DNA from: Geobacter sp. UBA6169
GTDB taxonomy: Bacteria; Desulfobacterota; Desulfuromonadia; Geobacterales; Pseudopelobacteraceae
DNA: 5,249 bases
Direction of reading: 5' to 3'
Assembly: GCA_002422265.1 (NCBI GenBank)
Contig: DIUB01000072.1
Span: 959 to 6,207 of the forward strand
The notes under the pieces are model-generated. The model saw only the letters and a list, made by a program, of their open reading frames with translations. It had not been told where the DNA came from and did no database searches. The translations under genes were made by a program, and so were the position numbers. Shown here in pieces: positions 1 through 3,972 of this stretch. Within the stretch, counting starts at the first letter, position 1, and the number at the start of each line of letters is the position of its first letter.

Positions 1-846
1 CATCTCACCGCTGCCGTACCAGATGATCAGGGCAATGGCGATGGAGGAGAGCATCTCCACCACGGCATACAGCGAAGCATCCCAGAGGATCACCGGCCGA
101 TTGGCCCCACGGTGGGCTGCGTTCAGGGCCGTGAACCGGGCCTGTTCTTCAGCCTCTCTGCCGCAGGCCTGCACCACCGACATGGCGCCGATCACCTCGG
201 CCAGATGGCCGTTCAGCCTGCCCAGCCGTGCCCGGACCTCGCGGAAGGCCTGCCGCATGTTACGTCGAAACAGCCAGGCCACCAGCAGCAGGGGAGGCAA
301 CACACTGAAGGTAACCAGAGACAGCTCCGTATCCATCCAGAGCATGACCGTAACAATACCGGCCAGCAGCAGGAAATCGCCGATCACTGAGATGATACCG
401 GCGGCAAACATCTCCCCCAGTGCCTCAATGTCGCTGGTGATGCGGGTCACCACGCCACCGGCAGCGCTCCGGTCAAACCAGCTCACCGGCAGCCGCTGCA
501 GACGGGTAAACAGGGCGGTACGCATATCCGCCATGACCCGTTGGCCAACCAGCTGCAGGCCGTACACTTCGCCCCAGGTCAGGGCCGCCTCCAACAGCAG
601 CAGTCCCAGGAACGCCAGGGCCGGCTGCAGCAGCAACTCAAGCCTGCCCGGCGTGATGGCATGGTCAATGGCATATTTTAGCAGCAGGGGTTGGCTGAGA
701 CGGCAGAGGGTGGTCAGCGGCAGCAACAGCAGGATACCGACTACAAGAGCGCGATAGGGCTTGAGAAACGGCAGAAACCGGCGCAGCAGCTGCAGATCGT
801 AGACTTTTCCGGTTATGGCATCTTCATGCAGCCCGCCGTGGTGCAT
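1..846 (-). CDS. ABC exporter, N-terminal transmembrane half (partial, runs off left edge)
   Basis: The open frame of 282 codons has no stop and continues beyond base 1. It would be about half of a typical 570-600 aa half-transporter; the ATPase domain is outside the window. The start ATG (844-846) follows an AGGAG site at 852-856, 5 nt away. The N-terminus (MHHGGLHEDAITGKVYDL, then LLRRFLPFLKPYR at 20-32) resembles the long-tailed subunit of heterodimeric YheI/YheH (BmrC/BmrD-like) exporters. About five hydrophobic segments lie near residues 33-55, 68-98, 146-164, 165-192 and 255-277. The stretch RLPVSWFDRSAAGG (117-130), followed by TRITSDIEAL (134-143), is the classic intracellular-loop motif of type I exporters (PF00664). 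ATP-driven export across the inner membrane is the family role. The substrate cannot be told; lipid or drug export is only a family guess. A partner gene may lie further left. Confidence 0.9.
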   Translation of the reverse strand, partial: MHHGGLHEDAITGKVYDLQLLRRFLPFLKPYRALVVGILLLLPLTTLCRLSQPLLLKYAIDHAITPGRLELLLQPALAFLGLLLLEAALTWGEVYGLQLVGQRVMADMRTALFTRLQRLPVSWFDRSAAGGVVTRITSDIEALGEMFAAGIISVIGDFLLLAGIVTVMLWMDTELSLVTFSVLPPLLLVAWLFRRNMRQAFREVRARLGRLNGHLAEVIGAMSVVQACGREAEEQARFTALNAAHRGANRPVILWDASLYAVVEMLSSIAIALIIWYGSGEM

Positions 847-923
847 TGTAGCTCCTGCGATCATCGGAATCAGTGGTCTGCAGAGAGTGGCAAAGGGACC
901 GGGCAATGTCAACGGCAAAGGTT

Positions 924-952
924 TTGACAGCACCGGCATCCCCTGCTACAAA
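924..952 (+). promoter_or_regulatory. Sigma-70 type promoter for cobU-cobC
   Basis: A perfect -35 box TTGACA (924-929) is separated by exactly 17 nt from a -10-like TACAAA (947-952, 4 of 6 to consensus). The start would fall near base 959, just before the cobU ribosome site at 963-968. This leaves a very short leader and no room for a riboswitch downstream of the start. Inferred from sequence only. Confidence 0.6.
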
Positions 953-974
953 AGCGGCACCAAAGGAGACCACA

Positions 975-1508
975 ATGCCTGTCCACACCCTGATTACCGG
1001 CGGCGCACGCAGCGGTAAGAGCCGCCTGGCAGAAACCATGACCGCTGCCAGCGGCACGCGCCTCTGTTACCTGGCCACAGCCCAGTCGCTGGATCTGGAA
1101 ATGGCCGACCGGATCGAGCGCCACCGCCATCGCCGGGGTGATTGTTGGGAGACCATCGAAGAGCCACTGATGATCCCCCAGACCCTGGCCAGAATCGACG
1201 GCATCTATGCAGCAATACTACTGGACTGCGTAACCCTTTGGCTTTCCAACCTGCTGCTTTCCTGTGATGAAAATGACCCGACCGCTGAAGAGCAGGTGCT
1301 GGGCCATGTCCACCGGCTTGCCGTTACCCTGCGGGGGATGAGCACGCCGGTGTTTCTGGTAACCAATGAAGTGGGGCAAGGGATTGTGCCGGACAATCCC
1401 CTGGCTCGGCTCTACCGTGATCTGGCCGGGCAGGCCAACCAGCTGCTGGCTGCCTGCTGCGACCAGGTGTATGTCACCATCAGCGGTATTCCGCTTAAAC
1501 TCAAATAG
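975..1508 (+). CDS. cobU: Adenosylcobinamide kinase / adenosylcobinamide-phosphate guanylyltransferase
   Basis: This 177-aa protein matches the length of Salmonella CobU (about 180 aa). The bifunctional cytosolic enzyme phosphorylates adenosylcobinamide and then transfers GMP to it, giving adenosylcobinamide-GDP for nucleotide loop assembly of coenzyme B12. The N-terminal P-loop GGARSGKS (residues 9-16) is essentially that of CobU. RIERHRHRR (46-54) carries H50, which aligns with the guanylylated H46 of the Salmonella enzyme. TNEVGQGIVP (130-139) and the C-terminal SGIPLKLK are also family signatures. The start at 975 was chosen because AAGGAG (963-968) lies 6 nt upstream and the P-loop then sits at the usual place. 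The same frame is open back to 873, but that extension would cross the promoter. It is first in a two-gene operon, 30 nt before cobC. Confidence 0.95.
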   Translation: MPVHTLITGGARSGKSRLAETMTAASGTRLCYLATAQSLDLEMADRIERHRHRRGDCWETIEEPLMIPQTLARIDGIYAAILLDCVTLWLSNLLLSCDENDPTAEEQVLGHVHRLAVTLRGMSTPVFLVTNEVGQGIVPDNPLARLYRDLAGQANQLLAACCDQVYVTISGIPLKLK

Positions 1509-1538
1509 TCCCATACTTCCGAAACATTGAGGTAGTGT

Positions 1539-2141
1539 ATGCACAGTACGACCCGCCTGTATCTGATCCGCCACGGTCAGGTGAAAGGCCATGAAGAACG
1601 CCGCTACAACGGCCACACCGATGTAGCCCTGACCGACCTGGGCATTGAACAGTACCACCAGCTGAAGGACCGGCTGGCCGACACACACATCGCCGCCTGC
1701 TATTCCAGCGACCTGACCCGCTGCAGAGTCGGTGCCGGTATCATCTGCGAACCGTTCGGCATCCAGCCGGTCCATCGCCGCGAACTGCGTGAAGTCAACA
1801 TCGGCATCTGGGAGGGACTCACCTGGCAGGAAATCCAGAGCCGCTGGCCTGATGAATGGCAGGCACGGCTGAACGACCTGGTCAACTATCGGGTACCCCA
1901 GGGAGAAAATCTGCTTGAAGTGCGTCAGCGAGTGATGTGTGTGGTCGCAGAAATACTGGAACGACATCGCGGACAGGAAATTTTGCTGGTGGGACATGGG
2001 GGAATCAACCGGGTCATCCTGCTGGAGACCATCGGCGCACCGCTTGCCAACATGTTCTTTATTGAGCAGGACTACGGCTGCCTGAATATCATCGACTTTT
2101 TCTCTGATAACCGGGCCACCGTCAAACTGCTGAACGGGTAA
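1539..2141 (+). CDS. cobC: Histidine phosphatase, probable alpha-ribazole-5'-phosphate phosphatase
   Basis: A complete 200-aa protein of the histidine phosphatase (phosphoglycerate-mutase-like) superfamily. The catalytic motif LIRHG (9-13) provides R11 and the phospho-accepting H12. SSDLTR (56-61) gives the second arginine, RELREVNIGIWEG (81-93) the probable acid E85, and VGHGG (151-155) the second catalytic H153. In CobC the enzyme removes the phosphate from alpha-ribazole-5'-phosphate (or from adenosylcobalamin-5'-phosphate), a late step in B12 nucleotide loop assembly. The superfamily is broad, so the CobC role rests on the LRE-N-G-WEG pattern plus the position 30 nt behind cobU. A GAGGT site (1529-1533) precedes the ATG. 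No cobS or cobT follows; the operon ends at a hairpin directly after the stop. Confidence 0.85.
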   Translation: MHSTTRLYLIRHGQVKGHEERRYNGHTDVALTDLGIEQYHQLKDRLADTHIAACYSSDLTRCRVGAGIICEPFGIQPVHRRELREVNIGIWEGLTWQEIQSRWPDEWQARLNDLVNYRVPQGENLLEVRQRVMCVVAEILERHRGQEILLVGHGGINRVILLETIGAPLANMFFIEQDYGCLNIIDFFSDNRATVKLLNG

Positions 2142-2144
2142 AGC

Positions 2145-2177
2145 AAGAGGCCCGGCAAACTGCACACCGGGCCTCTT
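2145..2177. terminator. Bidirectional hairpin terminator between cobC and the convergent gene
   Basis: Arms 2145-2155 (AAGAGGCCCGG) and 2167-2177 (CCGGGCCTCTT) form a perfect 11-bp stem around an 11-nt loop. The U-tract is weak on both strands (TCTGTCATCTTTCT to the right, GCTTTACC to the left). The hairpin starts 3 nt after the cobC stop and lies 22 nt past the stop of the convergent minus-strand gene, so it can serve both. Confidence 0.75.
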
Positions 2178-2199
2178 CTGTCATCTTTCTGAGAGCCTA

Positions 2200-2583
2200 T
2201 CAGCCCTGCTGCTGTTCTTCTGCCTCACCCTGCATAAACTCGGCCTGGGCCTTCAGGATCGCCTGCATCTGGGACAGCTGCTCCCCCAGCCAGGAATGCA
2301 CCATGGCTGCGGTCTGGAAGTTCATGGTAACACCCGCTTCAACAAAACGTATCATTGTGCCGTTCAGGTTTTTGGGGTCTGATTCGACCAGTGCGCCAAT
2401 GCCGCCCTCCGGCGTAATCTCGTGGGTAATCTCTTTAGGCAGGGCAGGACGTTCCTGATAAAAGTGCATCACCAGCTCACCACGGGGGGTAAAGCCCCCC
2501 TGTACGCCGTTGGCATAGCTGGGGTTGTAGGAGTAGTTGAAGATGTAGTTAAAGTTGATTTCAGGCTTGCGTTGATGACTCAT
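2200..2583 (-). CDS. DUF3467-like conserved protein of unknown function
   Basis: A 127-aa soluble protein with no signal peptide and no membrane segment. I recall the DUF3467 pattern as an early Tyr-x-Asn, then E-x-x-hydrophobic-x-F, a proline-rich linker and a C-terminal helix. Here this reads as YANGVQGGFTPRGELVMHFY (23-42), RPALPKE (45-51), then VTMNFQTAAMVHSWLGEQLSQMQAIL (85-110) as the likely amphipathic helix. The tail (111-127) is rich in Glu and Gln. Family membership is a tentative recall and no biochemical role can be assigned. The start at 2583 is supported by an AGGAAGGG ribosome site about 7 nt upstream. The frame is open back to 2655, but that would run through the predicted promoter and its Cys-rich translation looks non-coding. 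It appears to be a single-gene unit with its own promoter and a shared terminator. Confidence 0.8.
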   Translation of the reverse strand: MSHQRKPEINFNYIFNYSYNPSYANGVQGGFTPRGELVMHFYQERPALPKEITHEITPEGGIGALVESDPKNLNGTMIRFVEAGVTMNFQTAAMVHSWLGEQLSQMQAILKAQAEFMQGEAEEQQQG

Positions 2584-2625
2584 GGTGATCCCTTCCTCTT
2601 GGCTGGATGTGCAACAGAACGTGGC

Positions 2626-2655
2626 TGTATAGCATGATTTTATCCCGGCTGGCAA
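2626..2655 (-). promoter_or_regulatory. Sigma-70 type promoter for the DUF3467-like gene
   Basis: On the minus strand TTGCCA (2655-2650, 5 of 6 to consensus) and TATACA (2631-2626, 4 of 6) are spaced 18 nt apart. The start would be near 2619, giving a leader of about 36 nt before the ATG at 2583. It lies just after the terminator of the upstream peptide operon, so the gene is probably transcribed separately. Confidence 0.5.
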
Positions 2656-2674
2656 GCATGCAGCAGGCCGTACA

Positions 2675-2710
2675 ACAGGAAAGGCCCGGTGAAAACCGGG
2701 CCTTTCCTGT
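2675..2710 (-). terminator. 16-bp perfect hairpin with GAAA/TTTC loop, end of the small-peptide operon
   Basis: Arms 2675-2690 and 2695-2710 are perfect inverted complements of 16 bp (ACAGGAAAGGCCCGGT and its complement) with a 4-nt loop. The loop is GAAA on the plus strand, TTTC on the minus. It lies 33 nt past the stop of the second peptide gene. No clear U-tract follows on the minus strand, so it may act as a terminator, as a 3'-end stabilising structure, or both. The core GGCCCGG is shared with the hairpin at 2145-2177. Confidence 0.7.
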
Positions 2711-2743
2711 CCCTTGGGAGGGGTATGTTACTGAGGTGATTGA

Positions 2744-2890
2744 TTAGCCAATCAGCCGTGAACCGATGTGGCTGAGTGCAGGCCAGGCTATGTTGAGGGC
2801 AGCGCCGGCGGCAAATACGCCGAACAGGGCCAGGGTAGTGCCGATATATTTGCGATCATTCAGATCAGAGTAACTCAGTTTCGCTTTCAT
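2744..2890 (-). CDS. Small single-helix membrane peptide, second of a tandem pair (48 aa)
   Basis: Too short for many gene finders. It reads MKAKLSYSDLNDRKYIG, then a hydrophobic stretch at about 17-40 (TLALFGVFAAGAAL, IAWPAL), then a short basic end (H41, R45). It aligns without gaps to the neighbouring 50-aa peptide: M1-K4, Y7, S8, L10, L20, A21, F23, I34 and W36 are identical, so the two are paralogues. A perfect AAGGAGG (2901-2907) lies 10 nt before the ATG. The gene starts 34 nt after the stop of its paralogue and is followed by a strong hairpin, giving a two-gene operon. There is no double-glycine leader, no cysteine and no cleavable signal. Function unknown: bacteriocin-like or membrane-active peptide, or small subunit of a membrane complex, are possibilities only. 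Confidence 0.8.
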   Translation of the reverse strand: MKAKLSYSDLNDRKYIGTTLALFGVFAAGAALNIAWPALSHIGSRLIG

Positions 2891-3090
2891 GACGATATAT
2901 CCTCCTTGATTTTACGAATTGTATTTAGCTCAGAAGACTGGCCAGACCACTGATGGCACCGGCTGCGGACCAGGTAATGAAGCCACCAAGAAATACGGCG
3001 ATGCCTGCGAAGATTGCCAAACTACCTTTTGCGGTGGTTTCTGCCAACAGGACCGAGTAATTAGATTTCGCTTTCATGACATCCTCCTTG
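2879..3090 (-). repeat. Duplicated ribosome site plus start region of the two peptide genes
   Basis: Two direct copies on the minus strand share CAAGGAGGAT and then CATGAAAGCGAAA. Copy A occupies 3090-3066 and copy B 2908-2879; they differ by 5 nt in the gap between ribosome site and ATG (5 versus 10 nt). The bodies of the genes are much more diverged at DNA level than these ends. This points to an old gene duplication with selection on the translation start and the MKAK N-terminus. Confidence 0.75.
2925..3077 (-). CDS. Small single-helix membrane peptide, first of a tandem pair (50 aa)
   Basis: It reads MKAKSNYSVLLAETTAKG (1-18), then a strongly hydrophobic Gly/Ala-rich segment at 19-36 (AIFAGIAVFLGGF, W36) and a small-residue C-terminal tail ending GAISGLASLLS. 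The tail has a GAISG (GxxxG-type) helix-packing motif at 40-44. The ATG at 3077 was chosen because a perfect AAGGAGG (3083-3089) lies 5 nt upstream and because the MKAK start is shared with the downstream paralogue. An upstream ATG at 3197 is in frame but would pass through the predicted promoter. First gene of the operon, behind the candidate sigma-54 promoter at 3155-3170. I do not recognise the family. Predicted location is the inner membrane or outside the cell. Charged residues sit almost only in the first 17 positions (K2, K4, E13, K17). Confidence 0.8.
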   Translation of the reverse strand: MKAKSNYSVLLAETTAKGSLAIFAGIAVFLGGFITWSAAGAISGLASLLS

Positions 3091-3154
3091 TGTTGTGTTT
3101 TTCTTGTGGGGTGAACCGGAATCCGTCCGGATGCGTTGCTTTTGTTTTTACTAT

Positions 3155-3170
3155 TACAACTGCCGTGCCA
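3155..3170 (-). promoter_or_regulatory. Candidate sigma-54 (-24/-12) promoter of the peptide operon
   Basis: The minus strand reads TGGCACG-GCAG-TTGTA (3170 down to 3155). The RpoN consensus is TGGCACG-N4-TTGCW, so only the C of the -12 GC pair differs (GT here). The GG-N10-GC spacing is exact. Transcription would begin near 3144, about 66 nt before the ATG of the 50-aa peptide. The upstream region is long and carries dyad symmetries, as expected for enhancer-binding activator sites. I saw no comparably good sigma-70 promoter in front of this operon. Inference from motif match only. Confidence 0.65.
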
Positions 3171-3205
3171 AAATAAACAAAGCATGCATATCAACAAAAA
3201 AACAG

Positions 3206-3220
3206 CTTATTAACAATAAG
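3206..3220. repeat. AT-rich palindrome upstream of the sigma-54 promoter
   Basis: CTTATT-AAC-AATAAG is a perfect 6-bp dyad with a 3-nt centre. It is centred at 3213, about 69 bp upstream of the predicted start. ATGCAT palindromes flank it at 3184-3189 and 3229-3234. It could be a regulator site; AT-rich palindromes also occur by chance, so confidence is limited. Confidence 0.4.
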
Positions 3221-3272
3221 TTACCCAAATGCATCCTTCAGATCACCGCGTAAAGACAATTGACTGCCTGCC

Positions 3273-3369
3273 GTTGCACCTGCAACAGCAACAAATCAGC
3301 CCCCCTACAACCCTGCATACAAACAGGCTCCGGCAGCTATGTTGCATCGCAACGCAGTTGCATTGCAAC
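3273..3369. promoter_or_regulatory. Cluster of GTTGC/GCAAC dyads, probable regulator binding sites
   Basis: Three dyads are present: GTTGCACCTGCAAC (3273-3286), GTTGCATCGCAAC (3341-3353) and GTTGCATTGCAAC (3357-3369). The last two are centred 16 bp apart, so their four half-sites alternate orientation every 8 bp. A further GCAAC half-site lies at 3288-3292, giving seven half-sites in 97 bp. The cluster is about 130-225 bp upstream of the predicted sigma-54 start, the normal range for enhancer sites of NtrC-family activators. It lies beyond the terminator of the 109-aa gene, so the peptide operon is the only plausible target. The regulator is not identifiable from the motif. Confidence 0.65.
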
Positions 3370-3433
3370 AACAAGCAGACAATCAGCACCGGCCTTGAGG
3401 AACTCAAGCAGGACAAAAAAGAGAGGATTGAAC

Positions 3434-3477
3434 AAAAAACAACGGGCCGCAATTCACCACAAGGTGACTGCGGCCCG
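3434..3477 (-). terminator. Rho-independent terminator of the 109-aa secreted-protein gene
   Basis: Arms 3443-3458 and 3463-3477 pair over a 9-bp GC-rich block (CGGGCCGCA) and a 5-bp block (TCACC) with a small internal mismatch and a 4-nt loop. On the minus strand the hairpin is followed by TTGTTTTTTG, with six U residues from 3439-3434. It lies 21 nt past the stop codon at 3499 and isolates that gene from the peptide operon downstream. Confidence 0.88.
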
Positions 3478-3498
3478 CCAAAATTCAACCTGATGAAA

Positions 3499-3828
3499 TC
3501 ACTCGAATACAACCGTTACACTATACTCCTGCACGCCCTGGGGTAAATTCGGATAGACCGTATAGCTGCCGGGTTGAAGCGTCTTGCCGATCAATTCAGC
3601 AACTGATCCGCACATCATCTTGACGCCTTGAATACACAACCCTTCCTTACCCCCTTCGATCCGCTTGACCTTGGCTGGTGCCTTTAACACCACCGGCGTG
3701 CTGACGATCTGCGCATTACGCCCCGGAACTCCGCGTATCTGCTTACCCCGCAGTTCGAGAGCTTCACTGACACCGGCACTGACCAACACCGCCACTCCAG
3801 CTACCATCAACATTGCTCCTAGTCTCAT
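3499..3828 (-). CDS. Small exported protein with two cysteines, unknown function
   Basis: A 109-aa protein with an N-terminal signal peptide: R2, hydrophobic core at about 5-18, and a likely signal peptidase I site after S21-E22-A23. The mature part is about 86 aa. It begins LELRGKQIRG, has a basic middle section (K49, K53, K55, R56), two cysteines eight residues apart (C65, C73) that may form a disulfide in the periplasm, and a beta-strand-like end (GSYTVYPNLPQGVQEYSVTVVFE, 87-109). I do not recognise the family. The start at 3828 follows an unusual AAGGGGGA ribosome site. M6 in the same frame is an alternative, with TAGGAG just upstream, but it would leave a signal peptide without a basic residue. 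It is a single-gene unit, divergent from hpnJ, with its own terminator. Confidence 0.8.
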   Translation of the reverse strand: MRLGAMLMVAGVAVLVSAGVSEALELRGKQIRGVPGRNAQIVSTPVVLKAPAKVKRIEGGKEGLCIQGVKMMCGSVAELIGKTLQPGSYTVYPNLPQGVQEYSVTVVFE

Positions 3829-3870
3829 ACATCCCCCTTTATCCTGAAAGATACGTTACAGCTACTCTTG

Positions 3871-3898
3871 TACATACCCCCAAAACCACCGAAGTCAA
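3871..3898 (-). promoter_or_regulatory. Possible promoter of the 109-aa secreted-protein gene
   Basis: The minus strand has TTGACT (3898-3893, 5 of 6) and, 16 nt on, TATGTA (3876-3871, a weak -10). The start would be near 3864, some 35 nt before the ATG. The -35 box forms one arm of the inverted repeat at 3892-3918. The weak -10 keeps this tentative. Confidence 0.4.
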
Positions 3899-3918
3899 GC
3901 GCCCATAATACTTGACTT
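3892..3918. repeat. Inverted repeat holding both divergent -35 boxes
   Basis: AAGTCAAG (3892-3899) and CTTGACTT (3911-3918) are perfect 8-bp inverted arms around 11 nt. Each arm contains a TTGACT -35 box, one for each divergent gene. This could simply be two back-to-back promoters, or one operator through which a single regulator controls both the 109-aa gene and hpnJ. Confidence 0.55.
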
Positions 3919-3941
3919 ACACAGCCTACCTCCACTATTGT
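3912..3941 (+). promoter_or_regulatory. Probable sigma-70 type promoter of hpnJ
   Basis: TTGACT (3912-3917, 5 of 6) is followed after 18 nt by TATTGT (3936-3941, 4 of 6). A better-looking TATATT overlaps at 3941-3946, but its spacing of 23 nt is too long. The start would be near 3948, about 25 nt before the ATG, with the AAGGAG ribosome site in between. Confidence 0.5.
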
Positions 3942-3972
3942 ATATTATTTCGCCAACAGCCAAGGAGTTGTA

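Larger units (their letters stand above)
3078..3498. other. 421-bp non-coding regulatory region between the secreted protein and the peptide operon
   Basis: No convincing gene lies here; the open frames across it overlap the promoter, dyads or terminator and lack ribosome sites. From right to left it holds the terminator of the 109-aa gene, a cluster of GTTGC/GCAAC dyads (3273-3369), an AT palindrome (3206-3220), an A7 tract (3196-3202), the candidate sigma-54 promoter (3155-3170) and a predicted leader of about 66 nt. The leader contains small overlapping inverted repeats at 3116-3132 (ATCCG-TC-CGGAT and CCGGA-ATCCG-TCCGG). The AT-rich part from about 3133 to 3230 contrasts with the GC-rich genes around it. 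Confidence 0.7.

Noticed and set aside
23..757. Long 244-codon plus-strand open frame opposite the ABC transporter
   Set aside because: The minus-strand frame translates to a clear ABC exporter membrane domain; the Ser/Arg-rich plus-strand product is an antisense shadow.
873..974. In-frame N-terminal extension of cobU (ATG at 873 or 909)
   Set aside because: It crosses the TTGACA-17-TACAAA promoter and adds residues CobU does not have; the ATG at 975 has an AAGGAG site.
847..974. Cobalamin riboswitch upstream of cobU
   Set aside because: The gap is only 128 bp, the predicted transcript starts about 16 nt before the ATG, and no convincing B12 box was seen. A few short GCCACT-like fragments on the minus strand are not enough.
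1218..2165. Long 315-codon minus-strand open frame opposite cobU-cobC
   Set aside because: It is antisense to two well-recognised genes and spans the hairpin; a shadow of GC-rich coding sequence.
2584..2655. Upstream start for the DUF3467-like gene
   Set aside because: The extension covers the predicted promoter and its -10 region, and the ATG at 2583 has a good ribosome site.
3078..3197. 40-residue N-terminal extension of the 50-aa peptide
   Set aside because: It would include the sigma-54 box and the perfect AAGGAGG site, and breaks the match of the MKAK start with the paralogue.
3273..3369. GTTGC/GCAAC repeats as a CRISPR array or integron site
   Set aside because: Units are only 13-14 bp palindromes with irregular spacing (68 and 16 bp between centres) and no cas or integrase gene nearby; operator sites fit better.
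3229..3546. Open frames on both strands across the 3229-3546 region as small genes
   Set aside because: They overlap the dyads, the terminator and the end of the 109-aa gene, lack ribosome sites and have low-complexity Gln/Thr or Cys/Ser-rich products.
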